DNA of 64,000 nucleotides from Saccharum officinarum (lineage: Eukaryota; Streptophyta; Magnoliopsida; Poales; Poaceae). The notes beneath the pieces were generated by a model, which saw only the letters and a list, made by a program, of their open reading frames with translations, was not told the origin of the DNA and did no database searches. This document shows, in pieces, positions 12,656-23,193 of the stretch (its first letter is position 1; each line of letters begins with the position of its first letter). Position numbers and translations under genes: made by a program. The stretch covers positions 117,472,680-117,536,679 of the forward strand of contig CM036160.1 of assembly GCA_020631735.1 (NCBI GenBank). The letters are read 5' to 3'.

Positions 12656-13850
12656 TGATGAGGACATGACACCAACGGATACGACCATTGATTATAAGGT
12701 GCACTCGTTCCTACATTTGCATAGTAATTTTGGGTACAATTCACTTAGTTCCACATGTACATGTCGTTATTTGAATATAGGTACAAATGTGTCTCAAAGT
12801 GCAAGTCCATCAAAGTTGAACTTTCGGTTCGTCAGCAGTCCGATAGTGCTTCATTGAGAAGTCCATAACTCATCTATCCAGAGTGCAATCGAGGTCAATG
12901 AGCAATTGATGGAAAGATTATTTAATAATTTTTCAAATAGATCTAGTCCCACCTCAATATCACATTGGCAAGGCCTCCAAATCATCGAAACATTCTGCCG
13001 CTATTTCTGTCGGGTGCTACTGCATCGTCGCGGGCTTGTTATTCACATTTGGGACCCAGGCCCAAGTTAGAGCACGCTCCAAGAAGATGGAGAACACCTA
13101 AGAGATGCCCAAGGATGTCCTCCTCCTTGTCCACCATCTTAGGAGTCAAGTAAGGGCGTCCAAACCAAGTTGGAGGCCCAATCCATATCAAGTTCAAGTC
13201 CATCTCGGGCTACAGAACCAGTCTGTAGTAAAATAGACGTCCAGAATGCATTCAGACTCTGTTTTTTATTATCTACATATGGATGGAAGGATAATTTGAT
13301 AAGCTAACCAATGACTTTAGTTTGAGGCCCAAATTCCATTGGAGTCAACGGAAATCGTCGAAACAAGTTGATATCTAAAATCTGTCAAGGCACTACGTCG
13401 CCGTCTTTTAGGCCGTTTGGCCCTTGTAACGTGTCGAGACCTCTTAGCGACGTGAGTAGGGGTCCTTGGATGCCCCTTAGGCTTTATAATCAGTAGCCAC
13501 CGCCTATGTTAGGGTTTGGGTTTTGCTTTAGATCAATCTATCTTTGAACAGTCATCGTTATCGGTTTGCGAGACTCTAACCTCGAGTGTTTAATCATATA
13601 TCTGCAATTGTCATTTCAATTGAGTTGCGTTTTATCTTATTCTTGCTTGTGTTCTTCGATTCACAGCAGGGATTAGCCTTTGTGGCGAGGTCAACCGGAT
13701 TGTGACACGGTTGATAACCAGAGGAGACGTGGTGCTAAGGTTGCAGGGTTCGGGTCTTTGTGATCTGAAGCCAGATCGGTGTGTCGCTCTCCAACCAAAT
13801 CGATAGTTATCTTGAACCTGACGGAAGATCGGGAATCACGTTCCCCATCA
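12656..13850 (+). repeat. 5' LTR of the gag-only element
   Basis: This 1195-bp LTR is preceded by CCATT and followed by the primer site. No coding capacity was recognised. Confidence 0.92.
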
Positions 13851-13852
13851 AG

Positions 13853-13867
13853 TGGTACTCAGAGCCT
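13853..13867 (+). promoter_or_regulatory. Primer-binding site, tRNA-iMet type, imperfect
   Basis: TGGTACTCAGAGCC starts 2 nt after the LTR. It matches the usual TGGTATCAGAGCC with one extra C, so priming efficiency may be reduced. Confidence 0.65.
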
Positions 13868-15347
13868 CAGGTAAACCGTCAAGTTCATATTTATCCTAGT
13901 TTAGTTGTGTTTGTTTTCATCCCATAAATCCAGAAAATTACCCCACAAAAATATTTGTGTTCGTCATTGTTTTCTCCTTATCCCATCACCCGTTGTGCCA
14001 TTGTAATATTTTTAATTTCAGTTTGCTTTATTGAACAGTCGTCCCTCGTTGTGTCGTGTTGTTCGTTGGTCCTAGTCGAGTCTTGTTTGTGGGAAGTGCT
14101 TTGGTTATCAAAGTTGATGTATAGTTGTTGCTTTCCCATCAGTGCGGTCTTTGATCCTAGGGTAGCCCTGTGAATCTGAGTTGGAACATTGGTTTACAGC
14201 AGATTTCCCTTGGCCGTGGCTTCGTCGAACCAATCTATTCCTGGACCTGTGTATTGCCGGTCACTGCTTTTCACCAAATTCACGTATCAGACAAGGCCTT
14301 AGTCAAAACTTCTGAATCCGGAGAGTGATCCTATTTTTTTTTCTTTTTAGTTTCCCGATCACCCTGCATTATAGGCCCACATCCATCTCATCAGCAGGCT
14401 TTACATACACGTGTTCCAAAATATTTGTGCCTGCAATTATCCACCCTGTTCGTTTGGACTTATCAGCAGAATCAACAGCCATCCAGCAGTATTTTTCTCT
14501 CACAACAAATCAGCGAACAGTACTTTCAGCCACGATAAACCAGCGAAACGAATAGGGTGATCATCATTGTTTATTGCACATTTGAGCCAAGTTGGACGTT
14601 TTGTCTTCTAGTAAACCAAGGCAACGAATTTCTGATGCAGCTGGGCTACCACGTTGCTTCTATTTCACAAGTTTCAGTGGCTTCTGTGTGGCACTTTCTG
14701 GTATAAAAAATTATAACAAAAGAAAAAGGCAAAGTGCAAAAAAAAAGAGCTGCACAACCTAAAAAAACAGAGAAGAAAAAAAAGCAATACGGTGCAAAAA
14801 AAAGAAGATAAAAACCGCACCAAAAAAAAGTAAAAGAAGAAAAAAAAGAGAAAAAAAGAAAGTGAAAAAATTCAGAAGTGCTTGCATCCTTTGAGTCTTT
14901 GTGCTGAGTTGCATTGTTGCTTGCTTCAACTAGGTTCTGAATGAGTTTAGGCCGGCGACATAGACTAGGTTGGGACTACTTTTCAATCTTGCAATTTCTA
15001 AATTAAATTATTGCTATTCCTTGCTACCATATTTTAAGTCTCCCAAGCTCCACATATATACTTCAGATCAGTACAGAAAAAAGGTCCTTACAATCTTGGT
15101 GCCACGTCATCACAGGTATATCACGAACCAGCCACCGGTTGTACCGTCCACTATCATGCTTTGGTAAGAACACTTGTAAGAGCTCGGTAAGACGTGTGAG
15201 TGTTATTCTACCAACCCATAAATAGTTGATAGGACATTTGTTTTGAATTCTAATCAATTCTACCAACCCATAAATAGTTGACAGGACATTTGTTTTGAAT
15301 TCTAATCAAACACTGAGTTTCTGTTTAAGTGTAAATTGCATAAAATC
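13868..15347 (+). other. Untranslated leader of the gag-only element
   Basis: This is a long leader. It holds a MITE at 14443-14558 and a strongly A-rich, T-poor stretch at 14700-14875, followed by an imperfect direct repeat (about 15203-15248 against 15249-15305, each containing ACCCATAAATAGTTGA). No gene was seen. Confidence 0.6.
14443..14558. mobile_element. Short MITE with ACCCTGTTCGTTTGG ends
   Basis: The left end ACCCTGTTCGTTTGG pairs with the right end CGAAACGAATAGGGT. The internal phrase TTTTTCTCTCACAACAAATC is shared with relatives near 44744 and 51521. The duplication is unclear. Confidence 0.7.
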
Positions 15348-15866
15348 ATGGACAAGATGTTTGCAAGGATGGACCGAATAAAGAAAAATCAGCCATCACA
15401 AATATATCATAATCTTTGTAACACAACCGCCCAATTATACAAAATTAAGTAAGAAAATCATCCAACAAGCGAACGATTTAGCAAACTTAAACCCGTATAA
15501 CCCGGTAGTCCGTGAAATCACGACGGATTTCAAACCAACTCACATATCAGCCAAGATTGTAATAAGTTTAGCGGTCACCATCACAAGTTACATAAAAGTT
15601 TGCGTCACAAATACATCGGAGTTTAAACATAGTTATTACAAACCAGGTTCAAATAAAAGTAGCGGAAGCATTTAGTTCAAACCACACACACTCACACAGA
15701 GTTCGAAATAAGGTGCCAGCTCATGATCATCTCCAACAAAAGCATCAGACGAGACGTAGTGAATGACCACTGCCCATGGTCCTAAGCTTCACCCATTGCA
15801 GGATAAAGGCAGTTGATACAGTAGCCGTAATACATCTGCCCATCTGCAACAAGTGGGAACAAAGCC

Positions 15867-15888
15867 CTGAGTACGAGAAGGTACTCAG
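15867..15888. other. Conserved LTR hairpin CTGAGTAC-N6-GTACTCAG
   Basis: Perfect 8-bp arms enclose a 6-nt loop. Next to it the minus strand has GGTAAGT, a splice-donor-like site, and about 40 nt further TTGCAG. Related hairpins occur in other LTR families in this window. Confidence 0.7.
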
Positions 15889-16864
15889 CTAGACTTACCC
15901 GACATAACCGAAAATAAAAATGACACCAAGGATCATGACAGGCTTTATGGTGGGATAGCTGACTCATTTGCAAAAAGGTATGTTTAGCATTAAAGAATCT
16001 TTTCCCAAAAGCTTGCATCAAAGTTAAATCTTTATTAACCTGTCAACTACATTTGCACCTGTACTAGAGTAACATGTAATTAAGCAGGTAAGAATAATCA
16101 ATGATCATTAACAACCTTCATCATGTCATATTCCACATAACTGTCCAAGTGTTCCATCAATATTACTACGATGAAGTAGCTCAAGTCAAGTGTTCACTAT
16201 CCAGTGAACGATGGCAATTCGAATCGATTATTAACCAGCTGGTAATTTGTTCTTCACACAAACCTCACTCACCCGCTAAAGTGAGGTATTGGTCACCGAG
16301 TCAACCATTCAGGTAAAGTCGCGAGTTTGCCAGGAACCACATGTACCCGGGGGCCGCCCGACTGCTCTTTGGCCTTATCATCGCGCCCCTGTATCCTGCC
16401 ACTACTGCTCCGGTATAGTGCGTTGCGGGCAATCCACTCGGCCTGAATAATCTCCCAGCTTCGCGGTCGAAAGTTACATTATTCGGCCAGCTAAATGTGA
16501 GGCATGCATTCAACATGACTCGAGGCCCAACAACGGTCGGTCCTTAATCGACACAGACGGAAAACACTACAGTCCGAAACCCTACAAGTCTCCGTCCGGT
16601 CTCAAATTCAATTCGACACTTAGTTATTCCCATATGAAATACTCCTTCAAACAGATCCAGGTAACCACCTATAGCTCGCAGGTGACAGGCAATCACCCGA
16701 CTTCTACCGGTCTAAGCAAGCTAAGCATTTCTTGACTGCGAATACCAAGGTAACAAGGATATGGGAAAGCAAGGGTAAACAAGGTATAATGCAGCAACGG
16801 TTGCAAACAACTCCTAAACGTAATGCATCAATTAAAGTAAGCATTTAATAAAATATTTGCAAAT

Positions 16865-17038
16865 CGGGAGAGAAATGCTCCGGGGCTTGCCTCTTTCGAA
16901 AGAGCTCGGACGGTGGTCTGGGCACTCTGAAAGATCCTCACCGACCTCCTCGTCGGCTTCGGGCACCTCCTGCTCTTGCACCTCGGGCTGCTCTTCCGGT
17001 TCCTCGTGAACTGCTACCGGAGTTACTTCCTGCGATCC
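16865..17038 (-). other. Acidic peptide frame inside LTR copy 1
   Basis: This is an open frame of about 58 codons with no start codon of its own, preceded by CAG like a splice acceptor. It is rich in Glu, Pro, Val and Gln (EEPEEQPEVQEQEVPEADEE) and ends DHRPSSFERGKPRS. The same frame with no indels is at 59212-59385, and a divergent one at 62281-62463. Confidence 0.5.
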
Positions 17039-20000
17039 TGTATGATGCAGATGTATAAGTGCTCATGCCTAGGTGCATTGATGAGATGACATAAGATGAT
17101 GATGATGAATGAGATGTAGATACACAGGTTTACTTTATTTGGATTAAGTGGAATTACAACTCTTCTACAAGGTAGTCTACATCATCCAAAAATATGTACT
17201 CATAAACTACCACCAACATTCTCTACCATGCAAAGTCACCCTAGCACCCTAAGATGCTTCAAAGATACACCAAAGCAAAATTTATCAACTAATCTTGCAT
17301 TAAAATGTTAATTTAAACCCTAGTTGACACTATGTTTGAACAACAACACTTATTTTGATAACCTAGAAAAATCTAATAAAATTACAATGGATTACTATCA
17401 TCTACTTTAGCATGCCACAAAAATTTTATTGCATTTGGAGTAATAGAACTGCCTACACAAAAATAACAATCTAGGGCCCAAAAATGAGCATAAAAATACT
17501 TTATATTATGAAAAGTATCAAACAATAGATTTATCATTTTTCCTAGATTCTACACAGTAAACAATCACTGTATAAAAATTATCACTTGCATGTTTTATTC
17601 ACATTTTTCTATCTAGCAAAAATAACAATTATTAGCAATAAAAAGCACTTGAACTTCACATAAGAATTTTTCTACAGAACATGTATGATACATATTTTTC
17701 CTAGCAAGTACATTATACAAAAAGATTAACAAACTTGAAACCATATTTTTCTGAGTTTTCTATGATTTATTACATATTTATCAAGAAAATAGCAATTTCA
17801 ATGATTAAATAAAAAACCTACAGAAAAGTAGTGCAATATTTACATGCAATATTTTTAGATTGTAGATCTAGTTCTAAGAAGTCCATAGAAATTTATTTCA
17901 CAATTTTTGGAGCTAAAATGAGCAAGTTATGGATTTTAGAAACCCTTTTAACATTTTCTGGAAAACATTTATTTAAATCCCTTTTGAAATCTGACCGGCT
18001 AGCGCTACGTGCACCCATGAACTGAACACAAAGAGCAAAACGCGAGACCGACAGGTGGGCCCGTGACCCCACACGTCAGTCGCAGGGAAAGGGAGGGGAA
18101 CCACGGCGTCCACAGCTTGCCGGCGGTGAGGTCTCCGGCCAGGACAATGGCACTACGGGGATCACCTCGAGCCTGCGAACTCAACGGTACACACGCGGTG
18201 GCCAATGGAGCTCGGAGGATCCGTCACCGCCGTTCATGGCAGAACGGTGGCGCGGTTGACCGCCGGCCGGCCAGCTCCGGCCAGGGAACGGGAAAAGAAA
18301 GGGTACTCGAGCATCGGTGATCCAAGGCGAACAAAATGCGCGCGCTGGAAAGGAGTGAGGTGGAGCGGAGAGGTGCGGTCCACGGAGCGGACAACCCCGG
18401 TGAGCTCGGTCGGAACTCCGACGAGCAATTCACACGAAGGGGAGGCTTACCACGGCCGGTTGAGGTGAGCGCAGGCTACGCCAGAGGGAGGGGAAGCTCA
18501 AGGCGAGATGGAGCTGCTTGCGGTGAGCTAGCGTGGCCGGAATGGCAACGCCGGCGATGGCGGTCGCGGTGGCAAAGGAGCGGGCGCTGCGTTCGGAAAT
18601 GGAGAACGCGTGGGGGATGAAGCAGTGGGCGCGGAGGTTAAGACGTGGTCGGGAGCGACCCTGGACGCATTCCCGTCCAAGTGCGGGGGCTTCAACCGAG
18701 CGGTCAGCCGCCGTCCACGGCCGCCGGTGCGGCGCGGCCACGCGGCGACGCGCGCTCGTGGGTTGGCAAGAGCACGCAGGCGGGGCGCGGCGTGAGCTCG
18801 GTCCAATGGACCGCGGCGCGCGCGCGGGCGCGCGGGTGTGCGAGCGCGGGGTGGGCTGGGCCGGCTTGCGGCTACGGGCTGAAAGCGAGGCACCGGCCCA
18901 CTAAACCGAAAACTCGTTTTTCATTTTTATTTTCCAGAGAATTTTCAAATAAATTCAATTCACAGTTTTAAATTTCAAATTTGAGCAAGAAGATGACTTT
19001 TTCTGAAAATGGCCCAAAAATGAAAGTTGCTCAGAATTTAATTCTCTACAACTTTTATTAAGGAGCCAACTCCAAAATCCCCACAGATTTTGAATTAGAG
19101 AATAAAAGCTAAATAGGGAGGGTTTTTGACCAATTTCTAAAAATATTTTTAAAAGCAAATTTTTTACAAAACTTTGGTTATCAAGTTGCTCCAAAAATTG
19201 CACTACTTAGTTCTAGTTGATTCAAAAATTATAGCTACACATGTTTCATTAGTCAAACCAACATAATTAGGGTGAATCAATTATAAACATTATATGTAAC
19301 AATTTTCCCAGAAAAATGCTTTAACTAAAGGTGCACTCTAATCCACATGTGATCATGAATGCAATGATGTGTCAAGCATATGATTGCAATGCTAATGCTT
19401 GCGTAACACCGGGGTGTTACAATCTTCAAGGTATGAGAGGTAAATTAACTATACCATTCGATTCTAGATTTTATGATAGAGAAAAATATTTTGATTGGGA
19501 GATGGCTGTAGAACAAGAGTTTAATTTACACCTAGTTTCTAAGAAACATAGAGTTAAATATGCCACTAAAGAATTCAAAGATTTTGCTTAATTCTGGTGG
19601 CGAGAACTAGGCAATTTGCATCAACAACCTCAATCATGAGATAGATTTAAAGCAGCAATGCGTGATCATTTTATTCCTTCATCTTATAAACGTAAAATGA
19701 AACGTTTAGAGCAAGGTAATATGTCTGTCCAGGAATATTATGTAGAGTTTCAAAGGTGTGCAATATGTTGTGGGATAGAGGAGGATCCGGAGGATAAAGT
19801 TTGTCGTTTTCATGGTGGTTTGAGACGTGAAATTCAGAATATTGTTTATTATAAAGATTTTAACACTACAAACCATTTGTTTCAGCTAGCTATGCTTGCA
19901 GAAAAAGAATTGCAGGGACATCAACAAAAGAACCAGACCAACATTGGCGACAACCTCAACCAGGTTTTAGCAAGGGTGGAGCAAGCATTTACGAAGATCG

Positions 20001-20202
20001 AGACTGCGATAAGCAGACGAGTGGTCGTTTCTACCGCTACAGCAGCATCTTCACCACCACCTCCCACACCCACTTTGGAGCATGGTAAATTTTAAACTCG
20101 ACTAAAATTGTACAACTTTATAAAGAGAGTGTTTCTACTAAGAACAAAGAGATTGATATTAAAAATAAAAATCACCAAGTACCTAAACTAGAAGATCCTT
20201 TT

Positions 20203-20927
20203 ATGCTTGCTACAATATACGATAATGTTCAAATTGGTGATGATGTGCTGAATTTGTCCACCACTAATGCTATAATAGAGCAACATTTAGTGGACACAAA
20301 GTCTGATTTTCCTTTGTCACAAAATAATTGTTTTGACAGTGCTTGTGATAAAGAAGAGTTGTGTGACAATGCTTTTAATATACATATGCCACAACTAGTG
20401 AATGAGCATGATGCTTTTGTTTTGGAACCGAATACTTGTGCTGAAAATAAGAATTTGAATGAGCATGATGCTTTTGTTTTGGAACCAAATACTTGTTCTA
20501 AAAATAAGAATTTGCTTCCCATTGCTGCTGAAAAAGATGAGCTAAAATTATTGTATTCTTTATATACTTTGGGTTATATTGAGTTTGATACTCTGTGTGC
20601 TCTTACTACTTTGGAAGAGAAATTTTGGTTTGCTGATTTGTTATGGTCATCTAGATGTATATTTCACTTTATTGACAAATATAATAATAAAGGAGAGTAT
20701 ATGGTACACAGAGTTTATATTTGTTTAAATCTAAAATCTCCTTTTATTATGCAACAATATGATAATTTCGAGGCCTACAATAGATATAACCATGTCATGT
20801 CAAGATCCCCAAGTTTTATTATAAAGCAACAGGTTAAATTTCAAGGAGAGAAATATTGGCTACAACCTATAATCTGTCCTCCAACTAAGCTCAAACCGAA
20901 GACGGTTTGTCGTCAAGAAGGGGAGGA
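20203..20927 (+). CDS. ORF of unknown function in the gag-only element
   Basis: This open frame of about 240 codons lies after gag, where pol would be in an autonomous element, and runs on into the 3' LTR (to 21069). I do not recognise the protein. It has an acidic, Asn/Asp/Cys-rich N-terminal half with a tandem duplication of NEHDAFVLEPNTC (near 20401-20500). A more hydrophobic part follows (LYSLYTLGYIEFDTLCALTT; IFHFIDKYNN), and the frame ends CRQEGEDDEDM across the polypurine tract. Long openness despite 7 percent LTR divergence hints at late decay or past selection. It has no RT or protease motif. Confidence 0.45.
20915..20927 (+). promoter_or_regulatory. Polypurine tract of the gag-only element
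   Basis: AAGAAGGGGAGGA ends exactly at the 3' LTR start, the expected site for plus-strand priming. Confidence 0.8.
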
Positions 20928-22122
20928 TGATGAGGACATGACACCAACGGATATGACCATTGATTATAAGGTGTGCTCGTTTCTATATTTGCATAGTAAT
21001 TTTAGGTACAATTCACTTGGTTCCACATGTACATGTCGTTATTTGAATATAGGTACAAATGTGTCTTAAAGTGCAAGTCCATCAAAGTTGAACTTTCGGT
21101 TCGTCGGCAGCCCGATAGTGCTTCATTGGGAAGGCCATAACTCATCTATCCGTAGTGCAATCGAGGTCAATGAGCACTTGATGGAAAGATTATTTGATAA
21201 GTTTTCAAATATATCTAGTCCCACCTCAATATCACATTGGCAAGGCCTCCAAATCATTGAGACATTCTGTCGCTATTTCTGTCGAGTGCTACGGCATCAT
21301 CGCGGGCTTATTATTCACACTTGGGACCCAGGCCCAAGTTGAAGCACGCCCCAAGAAGATGGAGAACACCTAAGAGATGCCCAACGATGTCCTCCTCCTT
21401 GGCCACCACCTTAGGAGTCAAGCAAAGGCGTCCAAACCAAGTTGGAGGTCCAATCCATATTAAGTTTGAGTTCATCTCGGGCTCCAGAACCAGTCTGTAG
21501 TAAAATGGACGCCCAGAACACATTCAGACTCCGTTTTTTATGATCTACATATGGATGGAAAGATAATTTGATAAGCTAACCAATGGCTTTGGTTTGAGAC
21601 CCAAATTCCATTGGAGTCAACGGAAATCGTCGAAACAAGTTGACATCCAGAATCTATCAGGGCGCTGCGTCACCGTCTTTTGGGCCGTTTGGCCCTTGTA
21701 ACGTGTCGAGACCTCTTAGCGACGTGAGTAGGGGTCCTTGGATACCCCTTAGGCTTTATAATCAGTAGCCACCGCCTATGTTAGGTTTTAGGTTTTGCTT
21801 TAGATCATTCTATCTTTGAACAGTCGCCGTTATCGGTTTGTGAGACCCTAACTTCGAGTGCTTAATCATATATCCGCAATTGTCATTTCAATTGAGTTAC
21901 GTTTTATCTTGTTCTTGCTTGTGTTCTTTGATTCCCAGCAGGGATTAGCCTTCGTAACGAGGTCAACCGGATTGTGACACAGTTAATAACCAGAGGAGAC
22001 GTGGTGCTAAGGTTGCAGGGTTCGGGTCTTTGTGATCTAAAGCCGGATCGGTGTGTCACTCTCCAACCAAATCGATAGTTATCTTGAACCTGATGGAAGA
22101 TCGAGAATCACGTTCCCCATCA
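20928..22122 (+). repeat. 3' LTR of the gag-only element
   Basis: This 1195-bp LTR is followed by the duplication CCATT. Differences from 12656-13850 are mostly transitions. Confidence 0.92.
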
Positions 22123-22600
22123 CCATTCAATGCATAACACTTCATCATCCTTATCTACTGTCTCACCTGTTTCAGGTTGAGAGGAACTATTTTTTGAAAC
22201 CTGCTTTTGATATAACTCATTCCTAGCAATTTCTAATTTTTTCAGCAAATCAAATGTATCAAAGTCATTTTCCTCTATAGAAATACCCATATCCGTAGTA
22301 ACAAGAGATAATTCTTCAATGGGCAAAACTGAAAAAAAAATTTGGACTGAACTGAGTTACCTTCAAGATTCTTCTTTTGAGCCATAATAGCATTCTTCTC
22401 CATGGTAGACAGGGTAGTACTTTTCTTGAGTCGCTGACTCCTTCGCCTTTCAGGAGCATGTGTTACATCATCTTGGACCACCACCAGGGCTGGTGGACCA
22501 TTCTGAGGCCATCCCATCATTGCCGATTATCTTCTGCTAAAAGCAATTCCAACAGTGGTGGGGGTTCTGACCTGGCAGTGATCTCGTGTTCCGGCGCAGT
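22123..22600 (-). mobile_element. L1-type LINE, 5' part (segment 3 of 3)
   Basis: This is the minus-strand coding remnant upstream of the endonuclease. It holds an RRRSQRLKKS basic patch (near 22440), then PIEELSLVTTDMGIS and an acidic stretch. Two overlapping frames (22275-22520 and 22120-22326) meet at a run of nine T at 22333-22341, consistent with a one-base indel there. The frame continues into 12655 across the LTR element. The 5' end of the LINE is not defined. Confidence 0.7.
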
Positions 22601-23100
22601 GGGGAAAGTAAGTGCTATGAGATGATTGTGGTGTGAACCGAGTCATATTGCCATAAATTATCCCGACAAGAAAAATAATAAGGCATACAAGAAGGACATG
22701 AAAGAAGATGGAACGAATAAGAAGCTCATCAAGATCGAAGAAGAAAAATGGCCAAGCGTACTATTCCGAATCTTCACGTAGAGGCCCAAGTCCTAGCTCC
22801 ATGTGCACGTCTATTGACCATGTACGCTGGTGTACCTAGTTTTGTGACGTCTTTTTCCGTGGTTTGTTTATCCTTCTTCCATGCACGTACTGCACTTGTG
22901 GCTCCTATTTGTTGAAAATACCGTTAATGTACCTTCCAAGAGACGTGGAAAGATCATCATTTGTAGTGAAATAGTTGCACTATCTCTTCGTTATCGTACT
23001 GTACCCTAGCCTTCATGAAATTAGCTCGGACGTACTTGTCATGAAATTCTTTCTATATTTGGGCTACATACAGTACACTCATCTCTCACAGACTGCTCAA
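22601..23100. other. Intergenic and upstream region
   Basis: No coding sequence or repeat boundary was recognised. The last part is the presumed promoter of the gene at 23194. Confidence 0.4.
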
Positions 23101-23104
23101 TTAG

Positions 23105-23114
23105 GCTATAAATA
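23105..23114 (+). promoter_or_regulatory. TATA box of the phylloplanin-like gene
   Basis: GCTATAAATAG lies about 85 bp upstream of the ATG at 23194, a normal plant spacing. Confidence 0.7.
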
Positions 23115-23193
23115 GTGACCAAGCCATGCATATATCCGAACTCAATCCATCAGCGCACTCACCATTGTTCTCCTACACTACACGTGAACACAA

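Larger units (their letters stand above)
15417..19421 (-). mobile_element. Solo LTR, 4005 bp, chromovirus-type (copy 1)
   Basis: On the minus strand it begins TGTAACACCCCGGTGTTAC and ends GGGCGGTTGTGTTACA. Exact ATCTT duplications flank it (15412-15416 and 19422-19426). No internal region or second LTR remains, as expected after recombination between two LTRs. It contains a GC-rich segment (about 18000-18900), AT-rich flanks, the GAGTAC hairpin (15867-15888) and an acidic peptide frame (16865-17038). Copy 2 is at 57766-61767 in the same orientation. The large-LTR type suggests a Tekay/Del-like chromovirus, which is inference. Confidence 0.9.
15348..20095 (+). pseudogene. gag of the gag-only element, split by a solo LTR
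   Basis: The frame opens at the ATG at 15348 (MDKMFARMDRIKK), is cut after 15416 by the solo LTR, and resumes after the duplication at 19422. It then reads through a retrotransposon-gag region (DREKYFDWEMAVEQEF; QEYYVEFQRC; FHGGLRREIQ). A TAA at 19589-19591 and a TGA at 19637-19639 break the frame between the insertion and 19658. No zinc knuckle was seen. The remaining open part, 19658-20095, covers the C-terminal half of gag and a Pro/Ser/Thr tail. Confidence 0.85.
12656..22122 (+). mobile_element. Non-autonomous gag-only LTR retrotransposon (TR-GAG type)
   Basis: Two 1195-bp LTRs (12656-13850 and 20928-22122) start TGATGAGG and end CCCCATCA, and exact duplications CCATT flank the element (12651-12655 and 22123-22127). 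I count about 84 LTR differences (7 percent), giving about 2.8 million years at 1.3e-8. Without the nested solo LTR the internal region is only about 3.07 kb. It has a gag remnant and a second ORF of unknown function but no protease, RT, RNase H or integrase, so it must have been moved by a partner element. It lies inside a LINE. Confidence 0.92.

Noticed and set aside
18005..18971. Many overlapping ORFs of 60-123 aa, echoed at 60350-61291
   Set aside because: These are GC-rich LTR segments. Frames are not kept between the two solo LTR copies, unlike the acidic frame.
15417..19421. Complete 4-kb retrotransposon rather than solo LTR
   Set aside because: No shorter direct repeats at the ends, no primer site, polypurine tract or coding domain inside. 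A same-length second copy with its own duplication supports a solo LTR.
22325..22367. Mini-intron in the LINE coding region (GTAACT...TTTCAG)
   Set aside because: At about 43 bp it is too short for a plant intron. A one-base change in the run of T explains the frame switch better.
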